A DNA stretch of 27,125 nucleotides, taken from positions 1 through 27,125 of the forward strand of contig JAIRWJ010000091.1 in assembly GCA_031269065.1 (NCBI GenBank), written 5' to 3'. The position numbers and the translations under genes are program-made. A model generated the notes under the pieces. The model was not told the origin of the DNA and ran no database searches. It worked only from the letters and a program-made list of their open reading frames with translations. Below, one piece after another: positions 22,886-27,125 of this stretch (its first letter is position 1; each line of letters starts with the position of its first letter). This stretch comes from Rickettsiales bacterium (GTDB taxonomy: Bacteria; Pseudomonadota; Alphaproteobacteria; Rickettsiales; UBA1997).

Positions 22886-25231
22886 ATGAATAATCTCGTT
22901 GTGGTGGAGTCGCCCGCAAAGGCAAAGACGATAAATAAGTATTTAGGCAAAGACTATAAGGTTTTAGCATCTTTTGGACATATCAGAGAGCTACCAAGAA
23001 AAAACGGCAGCGTTGATCCGGAAAACGATTTTAGCATGGACTATAACCTCATCAAAAGGTCTCAAAAACACATCAAGGAGCTGGTCGATAGTGCGAAAGG
23101 CTGCAATACCATCATTCTGGCTAGTGATCCGGACAGGGAGGGCGAAGCTATTGCCTGGCATGTGGTGGAAGTGCTTAAACAGAAGAAAGCTATAAAAAAA
23201 GATACAAAAATAGAGAGAGTTGTGTTTAATGCCATAACTCGGGAGACCGTGACAAGAGCTATGGGTGAGACAAGGAAATTAGATATGGATCTGGTAAATG
23301 CGCAACAGGCCAGAGTCGCTTTGGACTACCTGGTTGGATTTTCTCTGTCTCCTGTTCTGTGGAGGAAACTTCCAGGCAGCAAATCTGCTGGAAGAGTCCA
23401 GTCTGTGGCATTGAGACTCATATGTGAAAGACAGGTGGAAATCCTGAATTTTAAATCGGAGGAATATTGGTCTCTGGACGTCCTTCTAAAGAATGGTAAA
23501 AATGAGGATATCACAGCTAGGTTGGTCGCGGCCGATGGCAAAAAGCTAGATAGGCTATCTATAGGTAATGAAGCTTTGGCAAAGAAATTAAAGTCGGAGC
23601 TTGAAAAAGAGACATACACGGTTGAGAAGGTTGAGACAAAGGAGATCAAAAGGAATCCTTTTGCACCTTTCACCACATCCACTCTACAGCAGGAGGCCTC
23701 AAGAAAACTTGGATTTTCCGCAAAGAAGACCATGACTCTAGCGCAGAAGCTGTATGAGGGTGTGGACCTGGGTGGCGGCACCCGAGGACTGATAACCTAT
23801 ATGAGAACAGATGGGGTCTATACAGCTCCGGAGGCCATAGTTGCAACGCGGAAGCTGATTCTTGAAAAGTATGGCCAAAAGTACCTGCCGGAGAGGGCTA
23901 TTATCTATAAAAATAAAATTAAGAATGCCCAGGAAGCCCATGAGGCCGTGAGACCAACAGACCCCGAGGTAACTCCGGATAGTATAAGAGCCTACCTCAG
24001 TGGCGATGAATATAGACTCTATGAACTTATATGGAAAAGGCTAGTGGCAAGTCAGATGGCAAATATGATTCTAAACCAGATTTCCATAGATATAAAAACA
24101 TCGAACCATCTTCTGAGGGCTACTGGCAGCAATATAAAATTCGACGGATTTCATATTTTATACAGTGAAACGGAGGATGATGGGACGGTAGAAGATCTAG
24201 CCAGCATTCTACCCTCTGTCAGCAAAGGCGAGAACCTGGCTTTGAAAAAGGTCCTAGACAAACAACACTTTACAGAACCCCCTCCAAGGTACACGGAAGC
24301 CAGTCTGGTCAAAAAGATGGAGGAATTAGGAATTGGCAGACCATCCACCTACGCTAATATAATAGGCGTGCTTCAGGATAGAGAATATGTGAAACTCACC
24401 AAAAAGAGATTTGAAGCGGAGAATCGAGGTTTGGCAGTTAATGCCTTTCTAAAGCTCTATTTCAGAAAGTACATCGAATATGATTACACGGCTAAACTGG
24501 AGAATGACCTGGATGTGGTCTCCAATGGTAAAAAGGATTGGAAAGAGTTGCTTCGGGAATTTTGGTTTCCCTTTAAGGTCGAAGTAGATGGGGCTCTAAA
24601 ACTAAAGAGCGCGGAAATTCTTGAGAAAATGACTGAAGTGTTAAGTGACTCTATTTTTGAATCCAATGACCGAGAGGGACCAGGCAATAAGTGCCCAAAT
24701 TGTGATGGAGGCACTATGGGTCTGAGAGCAGGAAAATTTGGCATGTTTTTAGCCTGCTCCAACTACCCCCAATGTAAGTATACGAAGCAGATCTCCAGCA
24801 TTGCCAGTGATGAATATGAAGTTGGGACTGCCGAGGGGAAAAAGTTCGAGAATAGGTTATTGGGAAGCGATGGGGATCATAATGTATACCTTAAGAGAGG
24901 GCCTTATGGCTTCTATATCCAACTGGGAGAAGATAGCAAAACCTCTAAACCCAGACGTGTCGGAATACCGAAGGGAACGAATGAAAATGAGATTGAACTG
25001 GAAAAAGCCCTTGCTTTGCTAACTCTACCGAGAACTCTGGGTGTCCATCCGGATGATGGCCAAATAGTAAAGGCCAACATAGGACCATATGGTCCCTACG
25101 TAGTCTGGAACAAAAAATTCTACTCCGTAAAAAACAATGACATTCTAAAAATTGACCTTACCCAGGCTTTAGCTATAATAAACGCTCCTAAAACCTCTAG
25201 AACCCCAAGAAAAAATAAGGGTGCTTCCTAG
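22886..25231 (+). CDS. topA: DNA topoisomerase I
   Basis: This type IA topoisomerase relaxes negative supercoils. The TOPRIM metal site is E8 (VVVESPAKAKT) and DPDREGEAIAWH (81 onward: D81, D83, E85). LPGSKSAGRVQSVALRL (162-178) is the DNA-binding helix region. The catalytic tyrosine is Y305 in GLITYMRTDG. PPPRYTEASLVKKMEELGIGRPSTYA precedes the C-terminal part. One C4 zinc finger is present (CPNCDG, then CSNYPQCKYTK), and two short topoisomerase C-terminal repeats follow (KRGPYGFYIQLG and NIGPYGPYVVWN). At 781 residues it is complete and similar in size to rickettsial enzymes. The stop lies 16 bases from the convergent lolD stop. Confidence 0.96.
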   Translation: MNNLVVVESPAKAKTINKYLGKDYKVLASFGHIRELPRKNGSVDPENDFSMDYNLIKRSQKHIKELVDSAKGCNTIILASDPDREGEAIAWHVVEVLKQKKAIKKDTKIERVVFNAITRETVTRAMGETRKLDMDLVNAQQARVALDYLVGFSLSPVLWRKLPGSKSAGRVQSVALRLICERQVEILNFKSEEYWSLDVLLKNGKNEDITARLVAADGKKLDRLSIGNEALAKKLKSELEKETYTVEKVETKEIKRNPFAPFTTSTLQQEASRKLGFSAKKTMTLAQKLYEGVDLGGGTRGLITYMRTDGVYTAPEAIVATRKLILEKYGQKYLPERAIIYKNKIKNAQEAHEAVRPTDPEVTPDSIRAYLSGDEYRLYELIWKRLVASQMANMILNQISIDIKTSNHLLRATGSNIKFDGFHILYSETEDDGTVEDLASILPSVSKGENLALKKVLDKQHFTEPPPRYTEASLVKKMEELGIGRPSTYANIIGVLQDREYVKLTKKRFEAENRGLAVNAFLKLYFRKYIEYDYTAKLENDLDVVSNGKKDWKELLREFWFPFKVEVDGALKLKSAEILEKMTEVLSDSIFESNDREGPGNKCPNCDGGTMGLRAGKFGMFLACSNYPQCKYTKQISSIASDEYEVGTAEGKKFENRLLGSDGDHNVYLKRGPYGFYIQLGEDSKTSKPRRVGIPKGTNENEIELEKALALLTLPRTLGVHPDDGQIVKANIGPYGPYVVWNKKFYSVKNNDILKIDLTQALAIINAPKTSRTPRKNKGAS

Positions 25232-25272
25232 TTTTCGAAACGGCAAACTAGTAATTCTGGGACTCCAGAATT
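25228..25272. terminator. Two small hairpins at the topA/lolD junction (possible bidirectional terminator)
   Basis: CTAGTTT (25228-25234) pairs with AAACTAG (25245-25251), and AATTCTGG (25253-25260) pairs with CCAGAATT (25265-25272) around a GACT loop. Both are exact. They sit between two convergent genes and inside the end of lolD. No long T-run follows, so termination is only a guess. Confidence 0.35.
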
Positions 25273-25946
25273 CTGTGATCCCGCATCAGCAAAGTCCTAT
25301 CCATCCTTCTGGCCAACCTCAGGTCGTGGGTAACTATGAGCATACTGCTGTTATAGGCTTTTAGCATATCCATCAGGAGATCTAGAATCTTTCCAGAGTT
25401 ATCATCATCCAGATTTCCCGTCGGCTCGTCCGCTAGCACTATAGCCGGTCTGGCTACCACGGCTCTCGCCACAGCAATTCTTTGTCTTTCACCCCCAGAA
25501 AGCTCCGATGGCATATTTGATTTCTTTTCAAGCATCCCAAGCCTATCCAGTATATCCGAAGCATTTTTTTCGGCCTCCGCCATAGAGAATCCCTTGACCA
25601 GCAACGGTAGTTTAACATTCTCAATGGCACTAAATTCCGGAAATAGATAGTGCATCTGGTATACAAAACCTATATTGTTTTTCCTGATTTCTGTGAGCTT
25701 TCCTCCATCCAGCCGACAGGTTGACAGACCATTTATTTCCACATCGCCAGAGCTGGCTCTGTCCAGTAACCCACATATATGCAACAATGTTGTCTTGCCA
25801 GAGCCCGATGGTCCCATGAAGGAGACCATCTCACCCCTTTTCACGGAAAAATCTATTCCAGCCAATACCACCAGGCTGCCGCCGTCGGCCTCCGGATAGA
25901 ATTTTGTGATATTTTTCGCCTCCAGTACTACTGAGCCGGCTGCCAT
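25248..25946 (-). CDS. lolD: Lipoprotein-releasing ABC transporter ATPase, LolD
   Basis: This ATPase powers LolCE in releasing outer-membrane lipoproteins from the inner membrane. Walker A is GPSGSGKTT (45-53), the signature LSGGERQRIAVARA, Walker B IVLADEPTGNLD and the H-loop VTHD. The Q-loop and the FVYQMHYLFPEFSAIENV block are typical of LolD. The fit is better than to FtsE or MacB, given the 232-residue length and the NNIGFVYQ and LLPEF-like wording. The ATG overlaps the fdxA stop by 19 bases, so the two are cotranscribed. The membrane partners LolC and LolE are not in the window. It shows that the cell has a Lol route to an outer membrane. Confidence 0.88.
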   Translation of the reverse strand: MAAGSVVLEAKNITKFYPEADGGSLVVLAGIDFSVKRGEMVSFMGPSGSGKTTLLHICGLLDRASSGDVEINGLSTCRLDGGKLTEIRKNNIGFVYQMHYLFPEFSAIENVKLPLLVKGFSMAEAEKNASDILDRLGMLEKKSNMPSELSGGERQRIAVARAVVARPAIVLADEPTGNLDDDNSGKILDLLMDMLKAYNSSMLIVTHDLRLARRMDRTLLMRDHRILESQNY

Positions 25947-26167
25947 TGTTCTGATTTTTCCCTGTTAAAGCTGATAGCACTTTCACCAGCCTCACTGTCC
26001 TCCAGAATAACTCCCATATCAACTATTGATTGACAGACCCCACAGTCTATACACTCATCCGGGTTTATTACAAATTGCTTTCCATTCTTTCTAAAACAGT
26101 TAATAGGACAGGAAACCGACGCTTCTTCCAAACCGGGATTATCATTTTTAATAACAACTCTTGGCAT
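25928..26167 (-). CDS. fdxA: FdxA-type ferredoxin reduced to a single 4Fe-4S cluster
   Basis: A 79-residue electron carrier of the bacterial seven-iron ferredoxin family (PDECIDCGVC, and a C-terminal FNREKSEQW like the family's LNxxxAxxWP). By Azotobacter FdI numbering, which aligns here without gaps except at the N-terminus, C20, C39, C42 and C45 are present and can hold one 4Fe-4S cluster; free C24 is also kept. C8, C16 and C49, the three ligands of the 3Fe-4S cluster, are replaced (N8, A16, V49), as is the free C11 (P11). The usual CPxxxI second half has become QSIVDMGVI. So it probably keeps one cluster only. It overlaps lolD by 19 bases and is the first gene of the pair. ATG is at 26165-26167. 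Confidence 0.85.
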   Translation of the reverse strand: MPRVVIKNDNPGLEEASVSCPINCFRKNGKQFVINPDECIDCGVCQSIVDMGVILEDSEAGESAISFNREKSEQWQPAQ

Positions 26168-26397
26168 ATTACAAATACAACAATGTTAGTTTAGATCATA
26201 AGCTACTCTGCCGAATAAATAAATCAACTTTGCCGCCACGGCCATTTCTTTCCGACCTAGAGGAAAAACTAAAGCTCTTCTTTGAAAAGTACGGAGATTA
26301 GATGGTCCCCTGACAGCCAGCAACATAGAATGTTTTTTACATCAAATCATATCTAAACTCAAAAATTTTCCAATGCCAAGTGCCGTGTCTCAGTGAA

Positions 26398-26510
26398 TAA
26401 AAGATTTTAGAGTTTGACCAGGAGATTTTCTCCCAGTCAGGATCTTGGTGTAATTTTTTGTAATTTTCAGGTTTATTTTCCTAAATTCTGTTTTACCAAG
26501 ATTTACCGTA
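26398..26510 (-). pseudogene. C-terminal fragment of an IS1595-type transposase
   Basis: The minus strand reads KTEFRKINLKITKNYTKIL followed by TGRKSPG, closely matching the tail of the relic at 5735-6192 (RTEFKRMILKMTKNYIKVL). The DNA similarity covers about 85 bases. No start or catalytic residues are present. A 124-codon open frame (26390-26764) runs through this piece and through antisense of the IS1 relic, and is not a gene. Confidence 0.6.
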
Positions 26511-26524
26511 TTCCCAGAATATCC

Positions 26525-26553
26525 CTCCCTCGAGCCCTTTGAGCTCGAGGGAG
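26525..26553. repeat. Perfect 11-bp hairpin
   Basis: CTCCCTCGAGC (26525-26535), loop CCTTTGA, GCTCGAGGGAG (26543-26553). It lies between transposase relics, more than 350 bases from the fdxA start. A T-rich stretch (CCTTTTCTTTTTTT) begins 14 bases later on the plus strand, too far for a normal terminator. Confidence 0.75.
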
Positions 26554-26762
26554 AGGAGGGAGAAGTCCTTTTCTTTTTTTCTAAATCCGAAGAAATTCGG
26601 GTGAGGGCTAGGGAAAGGTTAAAATCCCCTCCTATACCTATCGAGAACGTTGTTATGGTCTCTCCTCCTCCATCACGAGGATAGATATTTCCTATACCCC
26701 TGGAGAACCTGACAACACCGCTGGCCATACTCTTTAGGTGTGTAGTGTCCAAAATTATGGCC

Positions 26763-26979
26763 ACGGATGGAAACTATAGCTACAACAAAGTTATAAATGC
26801 ATAAAGATACTGGAAAGTCATACTAAAGGATTGTAGTAGACACATCCGAAACTCCTCTAGTAGAATCCCACAATTCAAGTACGGGAGATGATACATTTGC
26901 AAGATTCAGAAGAAAAACAAAATGCTATAGTAAATCACTTCATATGATTACGTACCGGAAGAGCTACTGGCGGGAATGA
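26763..26979 (+). pseudogene. Decayed IS1-family transposase, C-terminal part
   Basis: On the plus strand TDGNYSYNKVINA (from 26763) resembles the IS1-type region around the second catalytic Asp, then hits TAA at 26802. In another frame 26836-26979 reads DTSETPLVESHNS, TFARFRRKTKCYSKSLHMI, and a stop at 26977-26979. The VESxNSxLRxxLARFRRKTKCYSKS block is characteristic of the C-terminus of IS1-like transposases. Frameshifts and stops make it inactive, and the N-terminal helix-turn-helix part is missing. Confidence 0.65.
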
Positions 26980-27024
26980 AAGTTGCAATATTTATTTAGC
27001 AGTTTTCTCTCTACCAAAAAATCT

Positions 27025-27051
27025 TTGATTTTTACATAAACAACTTATAAT
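27025..27051 (+). promoter_or_regulatory. Promoter upstream of tpiA
   Basis: TTGATT (27025-27030), a short 15-base spacer and a perfect TATAAT (27046-27051). Transcription would start near 27058, about 35 bases before the ATG. Confidence 0.55.
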
Positions 27052-27092
27052 AACCCTGTATTTTACTCAATCACAGAAATCTAGGAGTCGAA

Positions 27093-27125
27093 ATGGTTAA
27101 AATTATTTCAGGGAACTGGAAGATG
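27093..27125 (+). CDS. tpiA: Triosephosphate isomerase, first 11 codons (3' end outside the window)
   Basis: The window ends in MVKIISGNWKM. GNWKM(N) is the invariant N-terminal signature of triosephosphate isomerase; its Asn and Lys are active-site residues. AGGAG at 27083-27087 lies five bases before ATG 27093, a good start, with a promoter upstream. The enzyme interconverts dihydroxyacetone phosphate and glyceraldehyde 3-phosphate. Only the beginning is visible. Confidence 0.85.
   Translation, partial: MVKIISGNWKM

Noticed and set aside
26195..26301. Short plus-strand peptide LPPRPFLSDLEEKLKLFFEK
   Set aside because: It faintly recalls phage morphogenesis proteins, but it is about 30 codons with no start, no ribosome site and no other phage gene nearby.
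26390..26764. A 124-codon minus-strand open frame starting at GTG
   Set aside because: Its C-terminal third is an IS1595 tail relic, its N-terminal end is antisense to the IS1 relic, and there is no Shine-Dalgarno. It is a chance frame through decayed DNA.
1..27125. CRISPR arrays, rRNA genes, prophage or replication origin
   Set aside because: I looked for regularly spaced direct repeats, rRNA-like conserved stretches, phage structural genes and DnaA-box clusters and saw none.

Overview
The window looks like part of the chromosome of an alphaproteobacterium with an intracellular lifestyle, of Rickettsiales or Holosporales type. This is an inference from gene content: a short RNase D without HRDC domains, an M16 peptidase of the mitochondrial-processing-peptidase type, a DUF2628 protein, FdxA- and LolD-type genes, HemW, an EamA transporter, heavy AGA/AGG arginine usage, a eukaryotic-like protein kinase, long non-coding stretches and decayed insertion sequences. 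I cannot name the genus.

Layout. 1-831 is the 3' end of dnaE. 977-4651 is an accessory block: an orphan 540-residue protein and a small secreted protein on the minus strand, and divergently a Ser/Thr kinase on the plus strand, separated by an AT-rich region with near-perfect promoters. dusB follows (4732-5712), then a decayed IS1595-type transposase and about 450 bp without a gene. A single-chain glycyl-tRNA synthetase and an archaeal-type NMN adenylyltransferase (6643-8548) meet murD and hemW (minus, 8523-11038) tail to tail. 11039-13127 holds a strong promoter, a beta-barrel outer-membrane protein and several GC-rich hairpins. 13128-13831 is a chimeric relic of an IS4-type and an IS1595-type transposase. 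tRNA-Arg(CCU) and rnd follow on the minus strand.

From 15144 a secreted coiled-coil protein, rnc and an M16 peptidase run on the plus strand and converge on a minus-strand group of RNA and translation genes: prfB with a programmed frameshift, a DUF2628 protein, miaA, an EamA transporter and dnaJ. topA (plus) converges on fdxA-lolD (minus). The last kilobase has two more transposase relics (IS1595 and IS1) and ends on the first 11 codons of tpiA.

Most genes are housekeeping: replication and topology (dnaE, topA), tRNA modification and charging (dusB, miaA, glyQS, tRNA-Arg), RNA processing (rnc, rnd), termination (prfB), chaperone (dnaJ), envelope (murD, lolD, outer-membrane protein), cofactors (nadM, hemW, fdxA). 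The lineage-specific, possibly host-directed content is the kinase block, the outer-membrane protein and the secreted protein before rnc. The best hidden signals are the prfB recoding site, a ferredoxin that has lost exactly its 3Fe-4S ligands, promoter placement that overrules an upstream start, and relics of three transposase families that survive only as broken reading frames.
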